This document shows positions 1 to 7,045 of a DNA stretch of 13,052 nt, in pieces. Under the pieces are notes generated by a model. The model saw only the letters and a list, made by a program, of their open reading frames with translations, made no database searches and was not told the DNA's origin. The stretch is from Bacteroidota bacterium. GTDB lineage: Bacteria; Bacteroidota; Bacteroidia; Flavobacteriales; Weeksellaceae. How positions within the stretch are numbered: position 1 is the stretch's first letter; each line of letters opens with the position of its first letter. Both the position numbers and the translations under genes were made by a program. Location: NCBI GenBank assembly GCA_023411265.1, contig JAEYOX010000072.1:1-13052 (forward strand), written 5' to 3'.

Positions 1-2
1 TA

Positions 3-938
3 TATGCTGTTGTATGCTTGGCTTTATTTTCTACTGCATACCATGCACAGGAAACATTACCTTATTACCATCAATACCTTTTCGACGGTGATTTTCTTTT
101 TAATCCCGCGCAGTATGGTAAAACAGACTATGTACATGTCAACGCTAATTACCAGAAACAGTTTGCTTCCCTGAGCGAGTCTCCTAACGTACAAAGTGTG
201 GGGATGCATGCGAATATCTTCGATAGGGTGGGTGCCGGTTTTTCGGTATATAGAGATCAGAATGGTCCTATCTCAGCCGGAGGAATTACGCTGGGTGCTT
301 CTTATTTCATCCCCATCAGTGATGAGGGGGAAAGAAAAGACCAGTTCTCTTTCGGTACCAGCGTAACAGCGGCTAATTTCAATTTTGATTATACAAAACT
401 CAATGTGGATCAACAGAACGATCCACTGCTGCAGGGAGATAACAGCATCTTCATGATGTATGCCAACTTCGGTCTTGCAGCTACTTATAGAAATATTTTT
501 GCAGGTGCTTCTATTACAGATATCGCACTGAGCAATGACAGAGACCTGGTAAACAACCGTGAACCATCGCCCATTAAGATTTTCCTCAATCTGGGATATG
601 ACTGGTACCTATCCGAAGGATTTTTTGTGACGCCATCTGTTTTAATGAATCTGAATACCAACTCCTCCATCATGCTGGACGGAAATTTGATGGGAACAGT
701 GAAAACTGATTTCAACTCTTTTTCGGCAGGAGCAAGTTTCAGATATGTCCAGAACAGATTCGATACGCAAAGCCTTGCCATTTCCCCGGTAGTGAAAGTA
801 AATCTGAACAATTTTATGATCGGTGCTACTTACAATATCGGTTTGTCTGATATTGCAGAATTCGGTGGAAGCAGTTTCATGATTGGTCTCGGATACAATT
901 TTGACAACTTTATTAATGTACGCGGATACAGATATTAA
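3..938 (+). CDS. PorP/SprF-family outer-membrane protein (5' end outside window)
   Basis: Likely an outer-membrane beta-barrel of the PorP/SprF family, which in Bacteroidota works with the type IX secretion and gliding machinery, often helping export or attach a large adhesin encoded nearby. The open frame runs to the left edge: codons from position 3 read YAVVCLALFSTAYHAQ, the hydrophobic core and cleavage region (after AYHA) of a Sec signal peptide, so the true start lies a few codons outside the window and the in-frame TTG at 18 is not the start. The mature part begins with the family-like segment YYHQYLFDGDFLFNPAQYG, followed by alternating polar/hydrophobic strands (NFGLAATYRNIFAGASI, NNFMIGATYNIGL) and an aromatic end, RGYRY, as in outer-membrane barrels. 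At roughly 310 residues the length fits the family. The opening motif departs somewhat from the usual FNPxxxNPAYAG form, so the family call is good but the exact partner is unknown. A terminator hairpin follows 23 bases after the stop. Confidence 0.85.
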   Translation, partial: YAVVCLALFSTAYHAQETLPYYHQYLFDGDFLFNPAQYGKTDYVHVNANYQKQFASLSESPNVQSVGMHANIFDRVGAGFSVYRDQNGPISAGGITLGASYFIPISDEGERKDQFSFGTSVTAANFNFDYTKLNVDQQNDPLLQGDNSIFMMYANFGLAATYRNIFAGASITDIALSNDRDLVNNREPSPIKIFLNLGYDWYLSEGFFVTPSVLMNLNTNSSIMLDGNLMGTVKTDFNSFSAGASFRYVQNRFDTQSLAISPVVKVNLNNFMIGATYNIGLSDIAEFGGSSFMIGLGYNFDNFINVRGYRY

Positions 939-961
939 AATAACAGTTTAACAATAAACTT

Positions 962-988
962 GAGCCCCGGATTTTTCGGGGCTTTATT
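962..988 (+). terminator. Rho-independent terminator of the PorP/SprF-like gene
   Basis: A perfect 7-bp GC-rich stem (AGCCCCG at 963-969 with CGGGGCT at 977-983) encloses a 7-base T-rich loop and can extend by G-T pairs on both sides. It is followed by TTTATT. It lies 23 bases after the stop codon at 938. The T tract is short and interrupted, so termination may be partial. Its right arm ends only six bases before the hemW ATG at 990. Confidence 0.75.
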
Positions 989-989
989 A

Positions 990-2114
990 ATGATATACGT
1001 TCATATCCCATTTTGCAGACAGAAATGCAGCTACTGCAATTTTCATTTTTCCACTTCGCTTTCTTTGAAGGATGAACTGCTCAAAGCTCTGAAAAAAGAA
1101 ATCGGACTTCGGAAAAATGAACTTGATTCCGGCAGCCTCAAGTCACTCTATTTCGGAGGGGGTACTCCTTCTATTCTCTCTTCGGAGGAAATCAAGATGC
1201 TTTCGGATGAAATACTGAAGTATTTCGATTTTGATTCTGATATTGAAATTACTCTGGAAGCCAATCCTGATGATCTCAATAAATCATTTTTGAAAGGACT
1301 TTCAGAGACGGTTGTTAATCGCCTGTCGGTAGGTACCCAAAGTTTTCATGATGAAGATTTACAACTGATGAACAGAATTCATACAGGAGCAGAAGCGGAA
1401 GATGCTATTAAACGGGCTCAGGATAGTGGATTTCATAACATCAGTTTGGATCTGATTTACGGATCTCCTGTATCAGATTTTGGGGTTTGGAAGAGCAATC
1501 TTCAGAAGGCTGTTTCCCTGGAAGTGCCTCATATTTCCTCTTACGCCCTTACCGTTGAGCCAAGAACCGCTTTAAATTCATGGATCAGCACACAGAAAGT
1601 TCCTGCTCCGAAAGATGAAGAACAGCAAAAAGAGTTTCATTATATGTCTGAATTTCTGAAAGGTAATGGTTTTATTCATTATGAAATCTCCAATTTTGCA
1701 AAGCCAGGATGCTATTCCAGCCACAACACAGCCTATTGGAACAATGCGCCTTATCTCGGCATCGGACCCTCTGCTCACTCTTACAACGGATCGAACAGGC
1801 GAAGCTGGAATGTGGCCAATAATACCCTTTACATCAAAAGTCTGGCGGAGCATCATCTTCCTTCGGAAACGGAAATTCTTTCTGAAAATGACCGTTATAA
1901 TGAAATCATGATGACAGGCCTCCGAACTGCTTCGGGAGTAAATATACAAATGCTTCGGCAATGTTTTTCACCAGAAATTATACATCATTTTGAAACAGAA
2001 AAAGCAAAAGGTTTGCAATCGGGAGTATTGGAAATAGCAGAAAATCATCTTTTCATCCCAGAAGATAAATGGTTTTTGGCAGATGGTATCGCTTCAGATT
2101 TATTCATTCTATAA
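990..2114 (+). CDS. hemW: HemW, radical SAM heme chaperone
   Basis: A radical SAM protein of the HemW group, formerly annotated as oxygen-independent coproporphyrinogen III oxidase; in studied bacteria HemW binds heme and delivers it to respiratory proteins. The start ATG at 990 gives 374 residues beginning MIYVHIPFC; an in-frame TTG at 960 would translate through the terminator hairpin and is rejected. Visible motifs are the [4Fe-4S]/SAM cluster C9-x3-C13-x2-C16 followed by NF, GGGTP at 56-60 (SAM contact), SLDLIYGSP at 152-160, and HNTAYW at 245-250, the conserved HNxxYW of HemW, with GIGPSAHSY just after. The C-terminal part resembles the HemN C-terminal domain. HemN itself has an extra cysteine straight after the CxxxCxxC; this protein has N17-F18 there, which favours HemW over HemN. 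Cytoplasmic. No separate promoter box is visible between the upstream terminator and the start. Confidence 0.94.
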   Translation: MIYVHIPFCRQKCSYCNFHFSTSLSLKDELLKALKKEIGLRKNELDSGSLKSLYFGGGTPSILSSEEIKMLSDEILKYFDFDSDIEITLEANPDDLNKSFLKGLSETVVNRLSVGTQSFHDEDLQLMNRIHTGAEAEDAIKRAQDSGFHNISLDLIYGSPVSDFGVWKSNLQKAVSLEVPHISSYALTVEPRTALNSWISTQKVPAPKDEEQQKEFHYMSEFLKGNGFIHYEISNFAKPGCYSSHNTAYWNNAPYLGIGPSAHSYNGSNRRSWNVANNTLYIKSLAEHHLPSETEILSENDRYNEIMMTGLRTASGVNIQMLRQCFSPEIIHHFETEKAKGLQSGVLEIAENHLFIPEDKWFLADGIASDLFIL

Positions 2115-2145
2115 ATTCTATCTAACTTTTCACTTAAAAAAATGG

Positions 2146-2153
2146 TATTTTTG
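2146..2153 (+). promoter_or_regulatory. Candidate -7 promoter box for murI
   Basis: TATTTTTG matches the Bacteroidota -7 consensus TAnnTTTG and lies in the 56-base gap between hemW and murI, 17 bases before the TTG start at 2171. A convincing -33 TTG is not seen at the usual spacing. Confidence 0.5.
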
Positions 2154-2170
2154 TCTCAAATTCGTCAGTT

Positions 2171-3001
2171 TTGAGAAAAAATAAACAGGATTTTTCCCAT
2201 CTTCATCCGGATCAGCCTATCGGTATTTTTGATTCCGGAGTCGGTGGTTTGACCGTGACTAAAGAGATCAAAAGGGTGTTGCCTCATGAAAATCTGATCT
2301 ATTTCGGAGATACCAAGCATCTGCCATACGGGGATAAATCCAAAGAAGCCATTGCGGGATATGTGTCCAGAATCACGCGTTTTCTGTTGGAGAAGAACTG
2401 CAAGGCCATCGTGATTGCGTGTAACACCGCCACTGCCAATGCGCTGAAAGAGGTGCTGGAAATCACAGAAGGTAAAGTTCCGGTGATTGATGTCATCAGT
2501 CCTGTGGCGGAAAAAGTAGCGTATGAAATTCATACCAATGTCGGCGTTATTGCTACGAAAGCTACGGTAAGTACGGGAATTTACAGAAAAAGTATCCGAA
2601 AACACAACAGGTTTATCCATGTAGATGAACTAGCGACACCTCTTCTGGTACCGGTAATCGAAGAAGGATTTAAGAATCATCCGGTAACGCATTCTATTAT
2701 TTATAACTATTTAAGCAATGCCAAACTGAAGAATATCGAAACACTGGTGTTGGGATGTACTCATTACCCTTTGTTGCTTCATGAGATTAAGCAGTTTTAC
2801 GGAAATCGTGTCCGCGTTATTGATTCGCCCCGGATTGTAGCAGATCATCTTAAAAATTTGCTTGAACAGCACCATTTGCTTCACAGCAAAAACCCTGATC
2901 CTGAATATCATTTTTATGTTTCGGATCTTACGAAGAATTTCGAGAAAATATCCAAAAAAATCTTTGGCAATGGTATTCGTCTGGAGCTTAGAGTACTGTA
3001 A
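2171..3001 (+). CDS. murI: Glutamate racemase MurI
   Basis: Converts L-glutamate to D-glutamate for peptidoglycan precursors, in the cytoplasm and without a cofactor. The 276-residue protein shows the whole family pattern: IGIFDSGVGGLTV near 17-29 with the conserved D21-S22, the first catalytic cysteine in VIACNTATANA (C84), and the second in LGCTHYPLL (C196). Together these make the two-cysteine acid/base pair of the Asp/Glu racemase fold. The start is TTG at 2171: no in-frame ATG exists between the previous gene and the IGIFDSG motif, and the resulting N-terminus (MRKNKQDFSHL) is what I recall for flavobacterial MurI. It probably has its own promoter box 17 bases upstream. It ends 5 bp from the stop of the convergent serine hydrolase gene, with a T-rich tract but no hairpin after the stop. 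Confidence 0.95.
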   Translation: MRKNKQDFSHLHPDQPIGIFDSGVGGLTVTKEIKRVLPHENLIYFGDTKHLPYGDKSKEAIAGYVSRITRFLLEKNCKAIVIACNTATANALKEVLEITEGKVPVIDVISPVAEKVAYEIHTNVGVIATKATVSTGIYRKSIRKHNRFIHVDELATPLLVPVIEEGFKNHPVTHSIIYNYLSNAKLKNIETLVLGCTHYPLLLHEIKQFYGNRVRVIDSPRIVADHLKNLLEQHHLLHSKNPDPEYHFYVSDLTKNFEKISKKIFGNGIRLELRVL

Positions 3002-3006
3002 ATGAG

Positions 3007-4551
3007 TTATTTTTTTCTTTTCAAATCCAGATCTTCAAAATCAAAACTGAAATCCGTAATATCAGAAATCGGTTTCATTTGTATGGTTTGCGCTTTTCCG
3101 TTTTCGTCATAATTAAAAATAAGGAATGCGTCCGCATCATAGCTTCTGTCGTCCCACCTGGCAATAAAAGTATTGTGGGAGTAGGGAATTAAATCCCCTT
3201 GCAGCCGAGGAGAAGTCTTGCAGAGAATACGGTATTTTTTCCCTGTTTCAGTAATTTCTATATCTCCAAACCATGCATCGGTATAAATGCCGGTAAATTG
3301 CTCCGGTTTAGGATGAAGGTTTTTATTTTTCCCAAAAGTTTCTGCCTGGATGTAGATTTCCTTCTTTTCCTTGTCTTTATCTGCGAAGTATTTCGTCATT
3401 CTTTCGTCATAGGTCTTCAGCCAGTTGCGGTCTTCAATGCCCAGATACGCATCTTTCACCGTATTGGTAATAGTGTTGAATGCAGCACCACTTTGCTGAT
3501 TGGTGAGTACCACAATGCCGAGTTTCAGGTCCGGAATCAGAGTAAATAGGGTAACCGTTCCGATTAATCCACCACTGTGCTGTACCTGTTTGTGGCCTTT
3601 TACATCGCTGATGAACCATCCGAGTCCGTAGCCGTAATGTTGGGTGTCATACGGATTTTTCAGTGCTACAGTGGAGGGCATCTGGATTTGCCATAGCTGT
3701 TGAATCTGCTTATCCGAAACAAGTTTTTTCCCGTCTTTGGTCGTGAATCCGTTCATAAGAAATTCTGCCCAAGTCAGCATGTCGGTTACGTTGCTCATTA
3801 TTCCGCCTGCTGCGTTGGCGGTTTCATTCCAGTCGTGCGGAACCTGTATGGCTTTTCCGTTTACCGGTGCATGAGCGTCAATTTTATTGCTGATATGTTT
3901 CGCACGGTTGTAACTTCCGAAACTTTGGTGCATTCCCACCGGTTTCATAATACGCTGTTCGATAAATTCTGCCCAGCTCAGTCCCGAAACCCGGGTTATT
4001 ACTTCTCCGGCCACAATGAACATAATGTTGTTGTAATCCATTTTGTTTCTAAAGCTGTGTTTGGGTTTCAAATACCGGACGTTATGCACAATATCCGCAA
4101 TGGTAAGCGTTCCGCCCTCGGGAAAAAACATTAAATCTCCCTGTCCTAAACCGAGGCCTGCTCTGTGCGTAATCAGATCTTTTACCGTCACCTCCTGACT
4201 GGCGTACGCATCATACATTTTAAATTCAGGAATATGCTTCGTTACTTTATCATCCCAATTCAGTTTTCCTTCATCTGCCAAAATGGCGAGTGCCACTGCT
4301 GTGAACGCCTTTGAGTTGGAGGCAACGCCTACCAGTGTATTTTCGTTCATCCTTTGTTTGGTGGTGAGGGATGCCAGTCCGTGGCCTTTGGAATACACCA
4401 CTTTACCGTCTTTTATAATGCCTACCGACATTCCGGGAACATCAAAGGTTTTCAGTGTATTCTGCACCAGATCATCAAGTTGCTTCTCGTTGATTTGTGC
4501 CAACGCGAAAAAAGAAAGGAAAATCAGAATTAAAGAAAAATTTAATTTCAT
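3007..4551 (-). CDS. Secreted beta-lactamase-fold serine hydrolase with DUF3471-like tail
   Basis: A penicillin-binding-protein-like/class C beta-lactamase family (Pfam Beta-lactamase) hydrolase. The start at 4551 gives 514 residues opening with a clear signal peptide (MKLNFSLILIFLSFFALAQ, no lipobox cysteine), so it is exported, probably to the periplasm. The frame could extend to 4626, but that would overlap the divergent UMP synthase gene and both promoter boxes. The catalytic motifs are complete: SNSK at 78-81 (SxxK nucleophile), YNN at 173-175 (YxN) and HSGG at 325-328 (in place of KTG). The last ~100 residues (from GIYTDAWFGDIEI) form a DUF3471-like beta domain found behind many such hydrolases. 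Members include D-aminopeptidases, esterases and peptidases; few are true beta-lactamases, and I cannot name the substrate. It ends in a basic KRKK tail. It stands alone, convergent with murI and divergent from the UMP synthase gene. Confidence 0.9.
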   Translation of the reverse strand: MKLNFSLILIFLSFFALAQINEKQLDDLVQNTLKTFDVPGMSVGIIKDGKVVYSKGHGLASLTTKQRMNENTLVGVASNSKAFTAVALAILADEGKLNWDDKVTKHIPEFKMYDAYASQEVTVKDLITHRAGLGLGQGDLMFFPEGGTLTIADIVHNVRYLKPKHSFRNKMDYNNIMFIVAGEVITRVSGLSWAEFIEQRIMKPVGMHQSFGSYNRAKHISNKIDAHAPVNGKAIQVPHDWNETANAAGGIMSNVTDMLTWAEFLMNGFTTKDGKKLVSDKQIQQLWQIQMPSTVALKNPYDTQHYGYGLGWFISDVKGHKQVQHSGGLIGTVTLFTLIPDLKLGIVVLTNQQSGAAFNTITNTVKDAYLGIEDRNWLKTYDERMTKYFADKDKEKKEIYIQAETFGKNKNLHPKPEQFTGIYTDAWFGDIEITETGKKYRILCKTSPRLQGDLIPYSHNTFIARWDDRSYDADAFLIFNYDENGKAQTIQMKPISDITDFSFDFEDLDLKRKK

Positions 4552-4571
4552 TTTAAGAGAATTGGTTTTTC

Positions 4572-4579
4572 CAAAGATA
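4572..4579 (-). promoter_or_regulatory. Candidate -7 box for the serine hydrolase gene
   Basis: On the minus strand this reads TATCTTTG, an exact TAnnTTTG match, 20 bases before the chosen ATG at 4551. It supports the downstream start, since the longer frame would start upstream of its own promoter. No clear -33 element is visible. Confidence 0.55.
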
Positions 4580-4589
4580 AGGTTTTCCG

Positions 4590-4597
4590 TAACTTTG
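4590..4597 (+). promoter_or_regulatory. Candidate -7 box for the UMP synthase gene
   Basis: TAACTTTG is an exact TAnnTTTG match 19 bases before the ATG at 4617. The nearest upstream TTG (4562-4564) leaves a 25-base spacer, slightly longer than the usual 17-23. The box lies 10 bp from the opposing box at 4572-4579. Confidence 0.6.
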
Positions 4598-4616
4598 TAA
4601 AAATCTATAGTAAGGA

Positions 4617-5978
4617 ATGGAGACAAAAAAAGAATTTTTTCTGGAGTGTTACGAGTTGGGTATTATCAAATTCGGTAAGTTCACTTTAAAATCAGGGATT
4701 GAAAGCCCTTTCTATGTGGATTTGCGACCTTTGGCTTCAGATCCGAAAATTCTGAAAAAGCTGGCCAATTATATGCTCGAAATGCTGCCTCTGGATAATT
4801 TCGATCTGATCTGTGGAGTTCCTTACGCTGCTCTTCCTATGGCTACCGCCATGTCGCTGGAAAGTTATCTGCCCTTAATTATTAAAAGAAAAGAAGCCAA
4901 ACAGCACGGAACCAAAAAAATGATTGAAGGTCTATACCGGAAAGGCCAGAATTGTCTTTTGGTGGAAGATGTCATCACCTCCGGAACGTCACTTCTGGAA
5001 ACCATACCGGAGATAGAAAATGAAGGAATATCCGTGTCAGATATCGTTGTGGTTCTCGACAGACAACAGGGTGGTAAAGAACTGCTGGAAAGCAGAGGTT
5101 TCCGGGTTCACACGCTGTTCAACATCACAGAGGTTTGCGCTATTTTAAAAGAAGAAGGTAAACTAGATGATGAGGAAATAAGCCGGATTAATGATTTTCT
5201 GTCCGGAAATATTGTGAAATTTGAAGACCCGAAACATCTTACCTACGAATATAAACTGGAAAATCTGGAGCATTCCAAAGCCAAAAAGCTACTGGAAATA
5301 GCTCTTGAAAAAAAGTCCAACCTTATTGCTTCGGCGGACGTCCTTACTACAAAAGAATTGCATGAATTTGCAGAAAAAACTGGTCCTCATATTGTAGCAC
5401 TCAAAACCCATATGGATGTAATTACCGATTTTGATTACGACCAAACCATCATTCCGCTGATTGATATCGCGGCGAAACACAATTTCATGTTGATGGAAGA
5501 CCGTAAATTTGCGGATATTGGCAATACTCAGGATCTCCAGTATTCTTATGGAATGTACAAAATATCCAACTGGGCAGATTTAATCACGTCTCATGTCATC
5601 GGGGGTTATTCCGCTCTAGACTATTTCCATAATTCCGGCGTTATCGCTATTTTGGGAATGTCTTCGGAAGGAACGCTCACGGATAAAAATTACCGTGATG
5701 AAGCTACTAAAATAGCGCAGTCGCATCCCAATATTATCGGCGGAGTGGCTCAGAATGAGTTGCCGGAAGAGTTGCTGCTATTCACGCCGGGAGTAAATAT
5801 GGAAACATCAGGCGACGGCAAAGGGCAGCAGTACAATACACCCGATCATGTTTTCAAAAATCTTCATACCGATTTTATCATCGTAGGCCGCGGAATTTAC
5901 AAAGCAGAAAACCCTGAACAAGCTGCACTTTCCTATAAAATTGCCGGTTGGGCAGCATATGAAGCAAGTTTAAACTGA
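4617..5978 (+). CDS. pyrEF: Bifunctional UMP synthase: orotate phosphoribosyltransferase-OMP decarboxylase fusion
   Basis: Carries out the last two steps of de novo pyrimidine synthesis, orotate plus PRPP to OMP and OMP to UMP, in one 453-residue cytoplasmic protein. The N-terminal ~200 residues are OPRT: SPFYVDLRPL near 30-39, CGVPYAALP at 66-74, KRKEAKQHG at 90-98, and the PRPP-binding loop VEDVITSGTS at 116-125. A linker of about 20 residues leads to the OMP decarboxylase domain (about 221-453). It has the catalytic Lys-Asp-Lys-Asp set in LKTHMD (K263, D267) and EDRKFADIGNT (D295, K297, D300), then TPGV at 390-393, GQQYNTP at 403-409 and VGRG at 423-426 with the phosphate-binding R425. These decarboxylase motifs are the URA3/human type rather than the usual bacterial PyrF type, and the domain order is that of animal UMPS. 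Separate pyrE and pyrF genes are the usual bacterial arrangement. A TAnnTTTG box lies 19 bases upstream; no hairpin follows the stop. Confidence 0.95.
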   Translation: METKKEFFLECYELGIIKFGKFTLKSGIESPFYVDLRPLASDPKILKKLANYMLEMLPLDNFDLICGVPYAALPMATAMSLESYLPLIIKRKEAKQHGTKKMIEGLYRKGQNCLLVEDVITSGTSLLETIPEIENEGISVSDIVVVLDRQQGGKELLESRGFRVHTLFNITEVCAILKEEGKLDDEEISRINDFLSGNIVKFEDPKHLTYEYKLENLEHSKAKKLLEIALEKKSNLIASADVLTTKELHEFAEKTGPHIVALKTHMDVITDFDYDQTIIPLIDIAAKHNFMLMEDRKFADIGNTQDLQYSYGMYKISNWADLITSHVIGGYSALDYFHNSGVIAILGMSSEGTLTDKNYRDEATKIAQSHPNIIGGVAQNELPEELLLFTPGVNMETSGDGKGQQYNTPDHVFKNLHTDFIIVGRGIYKAENPEQAALSYKIAGWAAYEASLN

Positions 5979-6016
5979 TGCTGAGAATTTGATCAGAATT
6001 ATGCTGAATCGGGAAA

Positions 6017-6961
6017 TCATCCTTTCGCAGAGAATGTTAATTTTATATGATCCTGAACAGGTTGCTGAGAATACTGTAATAAAGAAATATCCTGCACCAA
6101 AACCCTGTTCCGGTAATGATTTCCTGCAAAACGGCTTTCCAGAACTTCGGCTGCAATTCCTGTTTCTGAAAGCCTGATTTCGTGCGGATACCAAAGATTT
6201 TTATGAAGTTGTAATGTATTTTTCTGATTTTCTGAAAGGACATTTACTTCGCCGAAAAGCCTCGCAACATAAGCGTTTTTTGGATTTCTGTACGTTTTTT
6301 CTGCAGGATCGTGCTGCAGGATTTCTCCGTTTTTCAGAATGATGATTTCATCCAGCCAGGGCATGACTTCTTGAATTTCATGGGTGGAGATAAGAATGGT
6401 AATATAATTTTTTTTTGCGAAGCCGAAAAGCCGTTCGCGAAGTTCAGATGTCCTGAAGAAATCAATACTGCTGAAAGGTTCATCCAATAATAGTAGCTTG
6501 GGAAGTTTCGCCAACGCTCTGGCAATAGCGACACGCTGCTGTTGTCCGCCGCTGAGAAACTGTGGCTTTTCCAATGCAAATTCCTCCATCCCTACTACGT
6601 GCAATAGTTCCAGGATTTTATTTTTTTTCCCCGCAAGATCAGTATTGGATAAAAATTTCCCTACATTGTCGTACACGTTAGCATAAGGCATCAGATCGTA
6701 TTGTTGCGACACCAGTTTCATATCGGGTTCTCCTGGAACAATATTACCCTTCGGGCCATGAAGTTTTCTTCCCGAAAATACAATATCTCCTGACTGCCAG
6801 TCCAGTGATCCGTAAATGAGGTTCAGTAAAGTGGACTTTCCGCAGCCGCTTTCGCCGGCGAGGGCCACGATTGTACCCTCTGTGATCTGAAGATTCAGAT
6901 GCTGAAAAAGCTTTTTCTCCTGGTGATAAGAAAAATGCAGATTTTTGATTTCTAAAAGCAT
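6017..6961 (-). CDS. ABC transporter ATP-binding protein with C-terminal TOBE-like domain
   Basis: Cytoplasmic ATPase subunit of an ABC transporter, 314 residues. The nucleotide-binding domain (about 1-235) is complete: aromatic A-loop near Y12, Walker A GESGCGKST at 36-44, Q-loop SQQ at 85-87, signature LSGGQ at 136-140, Walker B LLLLDE at 156-161, D-loop SSID, and H-loop H194 in STHE. The last ~60 residues (WYPHEIRLS, then GNHYRNRVLV and HIKLTF) read like a TOBE domain, as in the PotA/CysA/FbpC/ModC group of importer ATPases, where it often binds or senses substrate. No permease or binding protein is in the window, so the substrate cannot be named and the partner must be elsewhere. It converges on the UMP synthase gene with a 38-bp gap and no convincing terminator, and is divergent from the YceI gene. 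The start at 6961 (MLLEIKNLHFSY) is the only ATG that keeps the first strand. Confidence 0.9.
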   Translation of the reverse strand: MLLEIKNLHFSYHQEKKLFQHLNLQITEGTIVALAGESGCGKSTLLNLIYGSLDWQSGDIVFSGRKLHGPKGNIVPGEPDMKLVSQQYDLMPYANVYDNVGKFLSNTDLAGKKNKILELLHVVGMEEFALEKPQFLSGGQQQRVAIARALAKLPKLLLLDEPFSSIDFFRTSELRERLFGFAKKNYITILISTHEIQEVMPWLDEIIILKNGEILQHDPAEKTYRNPKNAYVARLFGEVNVLSENQKNTLQLHKNLWYPHEIRLSETGIAAEVLESRFAGNHYRNRVLVQDISLLQYSQQPVQDHIKLTFSAKG

Positions 6962-6965
6962 AAGA

Positions 6966-6973
6966 CAAAACTA
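6966..6973 (-). promoter_or_regulatory. Candidate -7 box touching the ABC ATPase start
   Basis: On the minus strand this reads TAGTTTTG, an exact TAnnTTTG match, and only four bases (TCTT) separate it from the ATG at 6961. If active, transcription would begin at or within a few bases of the start codon. No -33 TTG is seen at normal spacing. Confidence 0.45.
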
Positions 6974-7045
6974 ACATTTTTATAAATAAAATTAATTTCT
7001 TAGTTTAGCCCAGCCTCAAATAATTACATTATAAAATAGTTAAAT

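Noticed and set aside
960..989. Upstream TTG start for hemW adding ten residues
   Set aside because: The added codons are exactly the terminator hairpin; ATG 990 gives the family N-terminus (IYVHIPFC).
1578..1961. 127-codon open frame on the minus strand inside hemW
   Set aside because: It lies wholly within a well-supported gene, has no recognisable domain or start signal, and looks like a shadow frame. The same applies to the other internal open frames, such as 2165-2620 (-), 3700-4134 (+), 8734-9177 (+) and 10132-10485 (-).
990..2114. HemN coproporphyrinogen III dehydrogenase
   Set aside because: The extra cysteine after the CxxxCxxC motif is absent (NF instead), the protein is short (374 residues), and the HNxxYW motif of HemW is present.
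3007..4551. Antibiotic-resistance beta-lactamase
   Set aside because: The SxxK/YxN/HSGG set with a DUF3471-like tail is shared by many peptidases and esterases; nothing here shows beta-lactam hydrolysis.
4552..4626. Longer N-terminus for the serine hydrolase
   Set aside because: It would overlap the UMP synthase start and both -7 boxes and would place 25 residues before a clear signal peptide.
5976..6019. Possible terminator between the UMP synthase and ABC ATPase genes
   Set aside because: GATCAG/CTGAATC-type pairing gives only a 6-bp stem with a bulge and no T-run on either strand; the ATGCTGA repeat (5978-5984 and 6001-6007) is short and likely chance.
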